A stretch of 64,000 nt of DNA from Dermanyssus gallinae (taxonomy: Eukaryota > Arthropoda > Arachnida > Mesostigmata > Dermanyssidae), in NCBI GenBank assembly GCA_003439945.1, contig QVRM01006574.1, positions 406,501-470,500 of the forward strand, in the 5' to 3' direction. Below are positions 49,001-59,281 of the stretch, in pieces. Positions within the stretch are counted from its first letter, which is position 1; each line of letters opens with the position of its first letter. The position numbers were made by a program, and so were the translations under genes. The notes beneath the pieces were generated by a model that ran no database searches, was not told where the DNA came from, and saw only the letters and a program-made list of their open reading frames with translations.

Positions 49001-49473
49001 GGTGGCCGGACCGTTGGTGGATTGTAGCCTGCCCAAGCTACAACAGCATCTCGAGTGCAATATTGGTGTTGGTGGTGGTTCTGATTAAGGAGGTCTTAGT
49101 AATTGTGCTGCCAGTCGCTGTCGTGAGGATCGCTATACTCAGATTGCAGGATGAAGTTTCAGCCAGCAGATACGGCGGAGCCACCAGCGCAAACGGTAGC
49201 TGAAGTCGTTGTAGTAGTACTAGTAGTAGTAGTAGTAGTGGTAGTGACTCTAGCTGCAGGCGTGACTGGTCGAGTTATTTCACAGTTTGTACAAACACCA
49301 GTGTGCAAATATCTGATCACAGATTGCAAATAAAATCGATATGAACGCTGCTGAAACAGAACAACAGGTCACGTCACCATAGCACAACACTCTGTGATAT
49401 ATCAGGGGTGCTAACCGCAAAAATAGCAATATAACAACATACACTATAAGAGTAGAAACAAATGAATGACATG

Positions 49474-49475
<2 letters not shown>
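46001..49475. other. 3' flank of the KLHL17-like gene and intergenic DNA
   Basis: The first kilobase is probably 3' UTR, though I see no clear AATAAA there. It contains a poly-G run (46731-46744). No gene or known repeat is recognised between 47.2 and 49.5 kb apart from a short (GTA)n at 49212-49240. Confidence 0.4.

Positions 49476-49523
<48 letters not shown>
49476..49523. repeat. (AT)n microsatellite
   Basis: Pure AT tract; left border of the retroelement remnant at 49.6-50.4 kb. Confidence 0.95.
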
Positions 49524-49526
<3 letters not shown>

Positions 49527-49619
49527 TATATATATGTTTTTTTTAATCAACCCTAAAGGTAATTTCTGACATTTGAGTGTGTACCGTTACAGTGGATCCA
49601 GTGTAGAGAGCAGTTATCT

Positions 49620-50426
49620 TTGGAGGGTTTTCCGGACCGAAGCCGCATTGCCCCATTACACATCTAGCACCAGGCGCTGTCTGAGAAACTCGTGCGCTTT
49701 CTTTTCTCCACTGTCTGTAGAACTAGCCGCTTCCCGACCTTCCACAGCAAACTGCAAGTGGACGGGCACGGCCCGCTAGGGGCCTCGAAGGCTAGTAGGC
49801 AAAATCCGTACAGGTACTCGATGTTCTGGTACTTCCTCATTTTGCCTCTCTCGGCAAGCTCTGAAGCATGACAAACCTGGGCCGCGCCGTCACTGACCAT
49901 TGACGGGGCTAATGAGCCAGTAACTTTTAGGTCTCAAGCCAGCATGCAACCGCCTTCAAACGGGATAAGGGTCAAACCGTCGGGTCTTCTCCTACCCTTC
50001 CAGTTAAGACCGATGGGTTTCAGGACGCACGGTAGACCACTGGATCGCAAAGTTCCACTGATTTTGTCATTCAAAGCCTGATGCCTTGCTCGCCTGCCTG
50101 TGCTCTGATGATGCAGGACTGCCCGTGGCTTCTGTCCAACCGGACGGCATGTCTACAGACCCAGGTGTGAGCGTTCACCAGGTTCGTCCTCCAACGAATG
50201 ACGACCGCGATCTTCACCAACTTGTCACCTAACAGAGTTCCGATCCGACCGACTAGGGTCGAGCGTGGAGCCATACGCCCGCTTTTGTAGAGGAGAAGGC
50301 GGCGCGCCGCGTGGCCTCATCAACGTCCGTGGTACATCCGGAGTTGAGATTCTCGTACGAGAGTCGAGCTTCTAGGTCTGTGAGAGCGACGGCATCGAGA
50401 AGGGTTCTAGCCTGTTGCATAGGCCT

Positions 50427-50431
<5 letters not shown>
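49620..50431 (-). pseudogene. Decayed retroelement C-terminus (Cys/His plus RPDG…WD domain)
   Basis: Three - strand frames, joined by frameshifts, resemble the C-terminal third of a family of RT-bearing mobile-element proteins common in invertebrate genomes. These are: [20 protein letters not shown] (about 50431-50370), a degraded zinc-type segment IAVVIRW…AHTWVCRHAVRLDRSHGQSC (about 50220-50110), and RRPDGLTLIPFEGG followed by MLAWDLKVTGSLAPSMV and a basic helix (about 49990-49780). The RPD…WD spacing resembles a PD-(D/E)XK nuclease-like fold, but I do not assign a function. There are many stops and no RT in the window. AT tracts border it on both sides. Confidence 0.6.
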
Positions 50432-50669
<238 letters not shown>

Positions 50670-50960
50670 TAAACATAGGCATAGATAAACAGGCGACGGG
50701 CGTGGCCGTTCGAGCTGACCCAGTCGCAGCAATAACGATCAATGTAAGTCTGTGTAAATGGCCGCAATCCGTGTGGTGGCAATGAGGGTATTGTTAACAG
50801 GGTTTACACTCGAAGCACTAATCAACCGGCAATAGCGTCGACATTAGAGCAAGAACAACGACATTTCTGTAACCAGGCAATTTGCTCGTCTGAAGACTCT
50901 ATGATTAAATCATTAGAAGATGCACATGCGCGTGCTTGTATATATATGCTTGTGAATTGT

Positions 50961-50988
50961 AATATATATATATATATATATATATATA
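50961..50988. repeat. (AT)n directly abutting mariner copy 2 (left)
   Basis: The last TA of the tract is the mariner target dinucleotide. Confidence 0.95.
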
Positions 50989-52308
50989 CGAGGTGTGTTC
51001 AATCGTTATCGCGACTTTTGAATTTTCGCGGGTTACGTATATTCGAATTTCGATTTTTTGTGGCGTTATGTTGGTACTCATGTCTCTCACTTATGCCGAC
51101 AAGCTCGGCCATTTTGAATGTTCACTTAATTGTTGACAGCTGCTTTGCTTGCACGTGTTTTGGATCGTCTTCGATTTTCACCTATTCAAAAAAATGGATC
51201 AAAGAACCTGTATCAAATTTTGTGTGAAAAACGAAATTAAGTGTGCGGATGCATTCCGAATGTTGACTGTGGCATACGGAGAAGCTACCTTGGACCGAAG
51301 CAACGTTTATCGGTGGTACAAAATGTTCTCAGAAGGCCGAGAAGATGTGAACGACGAAGAGCGTGCCGGACGCCCGAGCACTTCAACAACAGACGAAAAA
51401 ATTAATGAAGTGGAGAAAATGGTATTGGCCAATCGTCAAATCACCGTTAGAGAAGTTGCTGAGGACCTAAACATATCGATTGGCTCGTGCCATTCGATTT
51501 TTATCAATGATTTGGGCATGAGACGGGTCGCCGCGAAATTCGTACCAAAATTGCTCAATTGCGACCAAAAACAGCATCGCATGAACATTGCTAATGAGAT
51601 GTTGGACTCTGTCCGCGACGACCCAAATTTGCTCCAGAGGGTCATAACTGGTGACGAATCGTGGGTTTATGGTTATGACGTGGAAACCAAAGCTCAATCA
51701 TCTCAATGGAAGCTGCCGCACGAACCAAGACCGAAAAAAGCGCGCCAAGTTCGGCCGAATGTGAAAGTTTTGCTGACAGTTTTCTTCGATTGCAGGGGCG
51801 TGGTGCATCATGAGTTCTTGCCACAGGGTAGAACGGTCAATAAGGAATATTACCTGCAAGTTATGCGCAATTTGCGCGAAGCAATCCGCCAGAAACGCCC
51901 GGATTTGTGGAAAAACAAAAATTGGCTTTTGCACCACGATAACGCCCCTGCTCACACATCGTTGCTTGTGCGCGAGTTTTTGGCCAAAAACAACACACTA
52001 ATGATGCCGCAGCCACCGTATTCCCCAGATCTGGCCCCCTGTGACTTTTTCTTGTTCCCTAAACTGAAGAGGCCCATGAAAGGACGACGTTACGCTACGC
52101 TTGACGAGATAAAGACGGCATCGAAGGAGGAGCTGAACAAGATAAAAAAAATGGTTTTTTGAAGTGCTTCGAAGATTGGAAAAACCGTTGGCACAAGTGT
52201 ATAATATCTCATGGGGATTACTTTGAAGGGGACAAAATAGATATTCATGAATAAATGAATAATTTTTGAAAAAACACAAAAGTCGCGATACGTTTTGAAC
52301 ACACTATG
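50989..52308 (+). mobile_element. mariner transposon, copy 2 (full length, 1320 bp)
   Basis: Starts CGAGGTGTGTTCAATCG at 50989 and ends TTTTGAACACACTATG at 52308; TA on each side. Its tips have a few substitutions relative to copy 1 (20743-22062), but the length is identical and the interior is almost the same. It was inserted into an AT microsatellite. A 22-bp direct repeat (TATATATGCTTGTGAATTGTAA) is found outside it at 50941-50962 and 52546-52567. Confidence 0.95.
51194..52162 (+). CDS. mariner transposase (DD34D), copy 2, C-terminal frameshift
   Basis: Begins at the canonical ATG ([10 protein letters not shown]), with an upstream in-frame ATG at 51149 as an alternative. It has the same [14 protein letters not shown] and [10 protein letters not shown] triad as copy 1. 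Only three amino-acid differences were seen in the shared part (R/Q, S/P, V/I). Near 52143-52151 the A-run has eight A's where copy 1 has nine. This shifts the frame after NKIKK and truncates the last 30 or so residues, leaving 322 residues from the canonical start instead of 353. The catalytic residues are upstream of the break. Whether the truncated protein works is unknown. Confidence 0.9.
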   Translation: MDQRTCIKFCVKNEIKCADAFRMLTVAYGEATLDRSNVYRWYKMFSEGREDVNDEERAGRPSTSTTDEKINEVEKMVLANRQITVREVAEDLNISIGSCHSIFINDLGMRRVAAKFVPKLLNCDQKQHRMNIANEMLDSVRDDPNLLQRVITGDESWVYGYDVETKAQSSQWKLPHEPRPKKARQVRPNVKVLLTVFFDCRGVVHHEFLPQGRTVNKEYYLQVMRNLREAIRQKRPDLWKNKNWLLHHDNAPAHTSLLVREFLAKNNTLMMPQPPYSPDLAPCDFFLFPKLKRPMKGRRYATLDEIKTASKEELNKIKKMVF

Positions 52309-52551
<243 letters not shown>

Positions 52552-52829
52552 TGCTTGTGAATTGTAAGCACATTGTGGAATCTGACGATTACCTTTTAAT
52601 GAGGCCCGTTTTTTGTTATATTTTCCTTGGCACTAAAACTACTACCATCCAGAAGTCTGTAAAACAAAAAGACAAAAAATTGACACTTTCTGCAGTTTGA
52701 TCATATTCGTGATATTGATGATTGTTAATAAAATGAATCGAGGCATAAAAAGGTTAATTCTCCCGAGAGTAAACTGTTATATCTTGATAGCCGTAGGGGG
52801 TATCAACATGGCCTACGTGCCGCTAGAAC

Positions 52830-54702
52830 TGCCTTTTATAGGACACAATTCGAGACGTTGCGTAGTGACGCAAAAAATCTCTGGAATTTCATCAATAAAA
52901 CATGTGGTAGGCAAAACCGCTCAGTAGAACTGCCTTCCACTTTGACTGTGTTTCCTGATCGGCCTGTTACTGATCCACAAGAAATTGCAGATGAGCTCAA
53001 TCGACACTTTGCAACCATAGGCTCGGCTACAGTTGCGCCTCTCTACCTTGAAGGTGACTTATCACCCATTCTTACAGATCTATGGACCAGCAAGGGCAAC
53101 TCATTTAAATCTGTTCAGTGACAGACTCGGAGGTCTATTCACTCCTAATCAAACAAAAGGCGAGCTGGAGCTGTGGAACTATGGGGGTACCCGGAAAACG
53201 TTTAAAATTCTCTCTATTGCCAGTCCCCCAACAAAAATTGCGAATCTCTCCTTCTCCTCAGGTAACTTCCCCACACGTCTAAAGGCCTCGTTTGTGACTC
53301 CGCTTTACAAAAGAAAGGGCGACAAAACACTACTCGCCAGCTACCGTCCCATAAGTCTGGTAGATTTTGTGTCCAAAATATTTGAAAAACTGGCTCTGAG
53401 AAGGTTTGAGCATTATTTAGAGTCCATAAAATTTCTGTCGTCATATCAGTTTGGTTTCCGACGTGGTCGATCTACGGAGTTGGCCCTCGAAGACGCCTAA
53501 CCTCAAGAATGCAGGCAGTGAGAGTTGGGTCGGTCGAATCCTCCTGGAGATCCGTAGACATCGGTACCCCCCAAGGTTCTGTTCTCGGACCTTTATTGTT
53601 CTTAATTCTTATTAATTTCATCCTATTAACCATCCAGAGGGAAAACTTAGGCAAGCCGATCGCTTTTGCTGATGATACGACGTTGCTTTTTCGGCTCAAT
53701 GCCTCCGAAATGTGTTCAGAGTTGCCTCATCTCTTATCTCAAGTGGAAACAGTTATTTCGATCTTCAATAAATTTGGCCTTGTCGTTAATGCCAGCAAGA
53801 CGAACATTGTTGCATTCCAAGCTCCTCAGCTAAAAATGCACCTCGACAAGAAATTATTTCTATCAGGAAGAGAATTGGTCTTCTCAGAGACCACAAAATG
53901 TCTCGGCCTAATGCTGCGCGAGTGCATGAGCTGGCGGGCGCATTTAGAATACATCAAGCCTAAATGCTACGCCATCATTTCAGCCCTCTTTCGCATGCGG
54001 CTTATCGAAGTTCCAGTGGATAGCCTTCTCTTGGTCTACAAAACTTTGTTCCTGCCAGTTCTCCTTTATGGCATTCTTATCTGGGGGAGTGGGTTTGAAG
54101 TTGTTCTCCGTCGGGCTCGAATAATGCAAAACGATGCTCTAAGAGCCATATTTGGCAGGCGACGCAGAGACTCCGTCAGTCTTTATGTGGTCCACAACCT
54201 TCTACCGGTCGACCTGTTCTACTTGCTGAAGGTTGCCACGCTGGGCTTTAAAATCACTCGGAATATTATTCCCTGTGACGTTTCTTTTCCCCTTGCTCCC
54301 TTGATCCGTAGGACCTCGAGACGTGCCACAATATATGTAGGGCCATTAGTCACAAAAAAGTCTAGTTAGCAAGCCCTTGTGTCTCGTTTGCCCGTTATAT
54401 GGACTAGTATACCACAGAATATTCGTCGTATCACTTCCCTGCATTGTTTTACACAGATGGTCCAGAGATGGCTACTCACCAACACATTTCGACATAGTTG
54501 AGGCACACATGTTATTTTGTGTTGTGTTTATGATTTATGATACTCCATGATTGACTTATTTTGTGGCTGTTTATGACTGAGAGTCAACCATTTATATTCT
54601 ATTTTTTTTATTATTACCTTTATATTTTTTTAATAAGAACTTAAGCATTGTATTATGCAGTTCCTATAATAAACCACGTTTTGAATCTTGAATATTGAAT
54701 TC
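52830..54702 (+). mobile_element. LINE family L2w, copy A (truncated, internally deleted)
   Basis: 'L2w' is my own label, only to link copies A and B. Frames on + read as a Jockey/CR1-type ORF2: FETLRSDAKNLWNFINKTCG (linker), FVTPLYKRKGDK…YRPISLVDF, FGFRRGRSTELAL, then VDIGTPQGSVLGPLLFLIL (motif B), FADDTTLLF (motif C) and a long thumb/C-terminal part to about 54369. Between about 53495 and 53505 it jumps from STELALED to LTSRMQAVRVG. Copy B (55942-57703) has about 80 residues there, including motif A with its catalytic Asp, so copy A carries an internal deletion and cannot polymerise. A frame break also occurs near 53110. The 3' UTR ends ATGCAGTTCCTATAATAAAC and a TTGAATCTTGAATATTGAA tail. 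Confidence 0.85.
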
Positions 54703-54816
54703 CGAAGGTTCTGAAGACTCTGACGATCACCGGCAGAAAATAACGGGGCTGTAGCAACTGTGACAATTGCGATATTAACTTATTATTACGCTTTTCCTAT
54801 GACTTAAAATCTCAGC

Positions 54817-54847
<31 letters not shown>

Positions 54848-55509
54848 AGAGAGAGAGCGTGAAAAAGTGATAAAGGGAGCAGTGGAAAGGCTGTCCCCTC
54901 GGAGAGAATTCTCCTCACATAGGGAAACCAGCACAAAACGATGGCCTACAATAATCGGTGATTGGGATTAAATGAAACAAGGTCGTCTTCTGGATGATCG
55001 AGCGTGAAGGTACGACAATTTTGTTTCGAACGCTTGTCATAATTTAAGCTGTATTCTCGGTATGGCATACAAATAAATACTTAAAACGTTGCTACGTTGG
55101 TTCTTATTACTAGTGATTAGATAGAAGAAATACGTAGACTAATTATCAATGTATTGAAAAAAGGTCATTATCTGGGCGTGATCCCTAACTAAATGTTATA
55201 CCTGTAATTTCTAAAAAATATGTTATACCTGGAAACTATAACGTTTCGTTAGTTATCGTCGATTAATATACTTATTGAACTGCATTGCCCTAACGACCTC
55301 ACAGTATTTAGCCACCTGTGGAATTTAAGGAAATTCCTCCTACATAACGGCTTTCACTCACATGTAATTATTTTCCGTTACCAATTAAAAGCCAAGGGAT
55401 TACTTGTTAATTATTATATAATATAAATGCATACAACTTTTTAATATATCTTAAACTATCCTTATACGCGTGTCTATACGACTTAATCAAATTGAAACCT
55501 TAGCATACT

Positions 55510-55513
<4 letters not shown>
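54703..55513. other. Intergenic between LINE copy A and the next AT tract
   Basis: Contains an AT tract (54818-54845) followed by a short GA run. The rest is AT-rich and unrecognised. Confidence 0.4.
54818..54845. repeat. (AT)n microsatellite
   Basis: Pure AT tract, then GGAGAGAGAGAG. Confidence 0.95.

Positions 55514-55557
<44 letters not shown>
55514..55557. repeat. (AT)n microsatellite
   Basis: Pure AT tract. Confidence 0.95.
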
Positions 55558-55560
<3 letters not shown>

Positions 55561-55900
55561 AGGGAGATCTCTGAAGCCAAAATATAGGAATTGCAAAGAA
55601 TGTATTGAGACTTATCATCAATACTACATTTGTTTGGCTTTGAGCTAATGTAGAATGCAATTTAAGAAATGCAAGATGTTTCTCCAAACACGCAGGTATG
55701 ATTAGTTTGTTGATAGAATGACTGGGGCTCTCGCAATCGCATATTTGATGAATATATGTCAGGAGAAAAGCTTGATACAATCACTTTTTCTTTTCAATCT
55801 CACTCCAAAAAATACATTTCCGCCCTTGTTTCACTGGAAAAAATTTATTTCTTCGCCGAGTCGTACTAGACCCCAGAGTTTGTTGGACGAATTATGAAAG

Positions 55901-55904
<4 letters not shown>
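55558..55904. mobile_element. DNA-transposon end related to the fold-back element
   Basis: The right end (about 55800-55904) resembles the right end of the element at 7579-8668. The shared order is a CTCACTC/CTCTCTC stretch, TTTCCGC, an AAAAA…TTTATT stretch, GCCGAGT(T/C)(C/G)TAC(C/T)A(A/G)ACC, then TATGAAAGACC / TATGAATGACC before TA. The left end is not evident. It is bracketed by AT tracts. Confidence 0.4.

Positions 55905-55941
<37 letters not shown>
55905..55941. repeat. (AT)n microsatellite at the 5' end of LINE copy B
   Basis: Pure AT tract; LINE sequence starts with the next base. Confidence 0.95.
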
Positions 55942-55946
<5 letters not shown>

Positions 55947-57686
55947 GAGCGAAACCGTGCAGCTAATTATGGGCCAATCTCGGCCGTTGATTGTATCTCA
56001 AAGGTCATCGAGAAACTGGTAGATCGATATTTAGAGACGATCAATTTCTTTTCGTCACACCAGTTCGGTTTTCGCAGGAGTGTGTCGACTGACCTCGCGT
56101 TGGCCAGCCTATGACAGCAAGTGTCCGACTCGGTTAAGCTACAAAAGTATTGGCTTGCAGTCTTTCTCGACGTGTCGGTGGCTTTCAATTGTCTTGATCA
56201 TTCCCTTCTTTTCCAAATGCTCGCTCAGCTGTTTCGCGCCGGCGGTTGCCTTGTTTAGGTCCTATCTCTCAGGACGGAGACAGGTGGTACGAGCTGGTCA
56301 AATAGAGCCCTCATGGCAGCAGGTCGATATCGGCACCCCTCAAGGCTCGGTTCTCGGACCATTTATGTTTCTTATTTTACTGAAATGTATTCTATTAAGG
56401 ATTCAGAGGCTAAACCTTGGCTCAGCTATAGCTTTTGCTGATGACACTACGCTACTGTTCGGAGTGAATCATCAGAATTTTAATATGGACTTGCAGTAGT
56501 CGCTCTTTAATGTTGATAATATAAGTAGCATTTTTAACATTTTTGGACTAGTTGTCAATGCTAGCAAAACCAATTTCGTAGTTTTTCGTTCCTCGCCGAG
56601 GCTTCTAGAATTACCTGACAACCAGATCTTTAGGGCACGGAACATTGAGCTCTCGCAGATCGCCCGGTGCCTGGGGCTCGTTCTCCAGGAAAACGTGAGG
56701 TGGCATCCCCAGCTGGATTACATTGTACCAAAGTGCTATGCTGTAATATCTACGCTGTGTAAAATGAAATTGATTAAGATACCCACAGAGCGCTTACTTC
56801 TGGTGTTCAAGGCCGTGTTCTTATCAGTTCTATGCTATGAAGTCCTTCTCTGGGGTGGTGGCTATGACGGAATTCTCCAAAGAGCAAGAGTGATACAGAA
56901 TGATGCAATTAAAGCAATTAATTTTTTCTAGAAGGCGAAGGGATTCGGTCCGTGACTTGTTCATTCGTTTTAACCTAGTCATGGTAGAAAACATTCACTC
57001 GCTGCGGGTTTCAATGCTAGTGTACAAAATTTTGCGTGGTATTGTGCCTATGGAGATCGCATTTCCACTAGTTCCTACCATTAGTCGAACATCAGCTAGG
57101 CGCGCAACAACTTTTGCAGTGCCCTCTGTATCCTTGAAGTCTAGTCAACACGCACTCGCGTACCGCCTCACTGAAACCTGGACCTGCATCCCCAAACGCA
57201 TAAGATGCCTTACTACGGAACACCCCTTCTCTCACGAGTTAAAACAATGGCTGTTAATATCACAGTCGGAATCAGGCGAGTGATCTAGGTGTATTTGGTA
57301 TTAGAACTGTTGTGCTTCGTATACATGGGCACACTTAGATTTGATAGTATTTATCCACATGTTTTTAGTCATAGTTTTTGTAAATTGTGTTGGTGCTGTA
57401 CTAGTGGACTGCTTCGTGTGTCTGTTATATTTGCAAGTTTGTTGCCTCATATAGTGTTCGGCGTTCTAACAAACGCACCAATTTTTGCTTTGAAGTTCTT
57501 GTGACAATCATTAATCACTGTATTACCATTTGCGTAAAGTGCTTATACAAAGCACTCCTTGGATTTTGACGAGAGTGATTATCTGCTTCGTTATTTGATT
57601 CGTTATTTTTCAACCATTTTTATTTAGCGATAACTTAAGCGTTGTGAAATGCAGTTCCGTGACTAAACCAAGTTTAAATAGAAAAA

Positions 57687-57703
<17 letters not shown>
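55942..57703 (+). mobile_element. LINE family L2w, copy B (5'-truncated, frameshifted)
   Basis: Same family as copy A. It starts inside the RT (ANYGPISAVDCISKVIEKLV) directly after an AT tract. Motif A (VFLDVSVAFNCLDH, about 56155-56205) is present, then SYLSGRRQVVRAG, motif B VDIGTPQGSVLGPFMFL, motif C FADDTTLLFG, and the thumb and C-terminal part to about 57283 (FSHELKQWLL). Frame breaks lie near 56110, 56215-56250, 56499 and 56915. The 3' UTR contains GTGAAATGCAGTTCC like copy A and ends in a poly-A run (57681-57703), where copy A has a TTGAAT-type tail. Confidence 0.85.

Positions 57704-57732
<29 letters not shown>
57704..57732. repeat. (TA)n between LINE copy B and mariner copy 3
   Basis: The tract follows the LINE A-tail directly, and its last TA is the mariner target. 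Confidence 0.95.
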
Positions 57733-57735
<3 letters not shown>

Positions 57736-59018
57736 GAAGTTCAATAAGTTCTTAGAATGAAAACCAAGAATTTTCCAAATCATGTTTTTAAATTTATCTT
57801 ATTCGATATACTCCCCGAGATGCTTAATACACTTTTCCCACCAATATTTCAGAGCTTTTATACCTCTTAAGTAGAATTCCGCGTCTTTAGACTGAAAATA
57901 GACATTGACAGCAGCCTTAACCTCTTCATTGCTGGAAAAACGCTTTCCACCGAGACTATTCTTCAAATGTCCAAAGAGGAAATAATCAGAGGGGGCCAGA
58001 TCTGGAGATAGGAAGGTTGTTCAATAAGTTCGAACCTCAGTTGGGCCAGTTTCGCCGATGCTTGCCGGGACTTGTGTGCAGGAGCATTGTCCTGGTGAAA
58101 CAGGACAACCTTCTTCTGCAAAGCGGGCCGTTTCACGATGAGTTCTTGCTAAAGGCAGTCTAACAGTCTTGCCTAATATTCTCCTGTGATCGTTTTACCG
58201 CTCTCAAGGTAGTCGACCAGCATTATTCTACGTTGGTCTTAAAAAGCTGTAGCCATCACCTTTCTGGTCAATGCCGTTGTCTGCACCCTCTTCGGAGGTC
58301 CTTCATCAGGTGCACACCATTGGCAAGATGCTTTTTGGGTCTCGGGAGTGTAGTGATGGACCCAGCTTTCATCGACGGTCATGAATCTGCGCCAAAAATC
58401 CGACGGATTGTTCGACATCTTGGCCAAATTTCGCTGTGAAGCGAAAACAGGCGCGTTTTTTGGCCTTGGTTGAGCAAATGCGGCAGCCATTTTTCTCTGA
58501 ACTCTTTCATCTTCAAGTTTTCGTGCAGGATGAAATGCACACTACGCAAACTGAACCCCAAGGCCTCCGCTATCTCCCTAATGTTTACTCGCTTATCTGC
58601 GGCAACGATTTTCCGCACCTTTTCCACGTTTTCCTAATCAGTTGCCGTTTTTGGGCGTTTTGAACGTAGTTCATCCCGGTGCTCCTGCGACCTCTTTTTA
58701 ACTCATTAATCCAGTTGGAAACAGTGGCAAAACATGGCGCAGAGTCACCGTACACCTCGTCTAACTCAGTTTTCACTTGGGTCGCATTCCAACCTTTGAA
58801 ATAAAATGCTTGATAACCACTCGAAACTATTTTTTCTCCATTTTTCAAAATCACGCCGATACGTTGCACGGGAAAAGCGATCAAACGAAATCGCAACGGC
58901 CAATCACCATAATATTTTGACTGCTGGCAGTCGAAAAGTTGCAGTTCCTAGTAGCGGTGAAAGCGCGCCAAAATTCGAATTCTAAAAAGCTCATTCTAAG
59001 AACTTATTGAACTACCTG
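57733..59018 (-). mobile_element. Decayed mariner transposon, copy 3 (irritans-like)
   Basis: Terminal repeats CAGGAAGTTCAATAAGTTCT (57733) and the reverse complement ending AACTACCTG (59018), each next to TA. The - strand transposase is recognisable in pieces. GWNATQVKTELDEVYGDSAP…VSNWINELKRG (58780-58660) is the DNA-binding half. VRKIVAADKRVNIREIAEAL (about 58620) is the second helix-turn-helix. TVDESWVHHYTPETQ (about 58390-58340) holds the first catalytic Asp in the irritans-type context. At least three frameshifts and several stops break it. It differs clearly from copies 1 and 2. Confidence 0.85.
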
Positions 59019-59022
59019 TATG

Positions 59023-59068
<46 letters not shown>
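59019..59068. repeat. (TA)n between mariner copy 3 and SINE
   Basis: Two AT stretches separated by TTTATA, merging into the SINE poly-T. Confidence 0.95.
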
Positions 59069-59084
<16 letters not shown>

Positions 59085-59271
59085 TTATTTCCCGTAAGGC
59101 AATTGCTTGTGTACGGATTTTTCATGTCATGGCTAAGTTTACTCCACTCCGGCATTTACCTTGTCTAAATTGGAAACCATGCAAACCAATTTAAGAGTGG
59201 CCGGTCTGGGTCTCGAACCCGGTCCTCCCGAATGCAAGGCAAAGGCTTTGCCACTAAGCCACCTTGCTCGG
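59069..59271 (-). mobile_element. tRNA-derived SINE, family 2, copy B
   Basis: On the - strand the head starts CCGAGCAAGGTGGCTTAGTG at 59271 (A box GGCTTAGTGG), with TTGCCTTGCATTCGGG, then B box GGGTTCGAGACCC. The body continues through TTGCATGGTTTCCAATTTAG to a 20-nt A-tail (T run 59069-59088 on +). The first 128 bp match copy A at 24491-24618. It lies between AT tracts and its head directly faces the 3' end of the R2-like element. Confidence 0.8.
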
Positions 59272-59281
59272 TATATATATA
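59272..59281. repeat. Short (TA)n between SINE and R2-like 3' end
   Basis: TATATATATA; part of either the target or the retrotransposon's 3' end. Confidence 0.7.

Noticed and set aside
58005..58045. Nested mariner tip inside copy 3 (AGGTTGTTCAATAAGTTCGAACCT)
   Set aside because: The short similarity to the element's own tip has no second boundary; chance or local mutation is more likely.
59161..59271. Functional tRNA gene
   Set aside because: The head has A and B boxes but a shared non-tRNA body and A-tail, a second copy at 24.5 kb and imperfect stems; a SINE is the better explanation.
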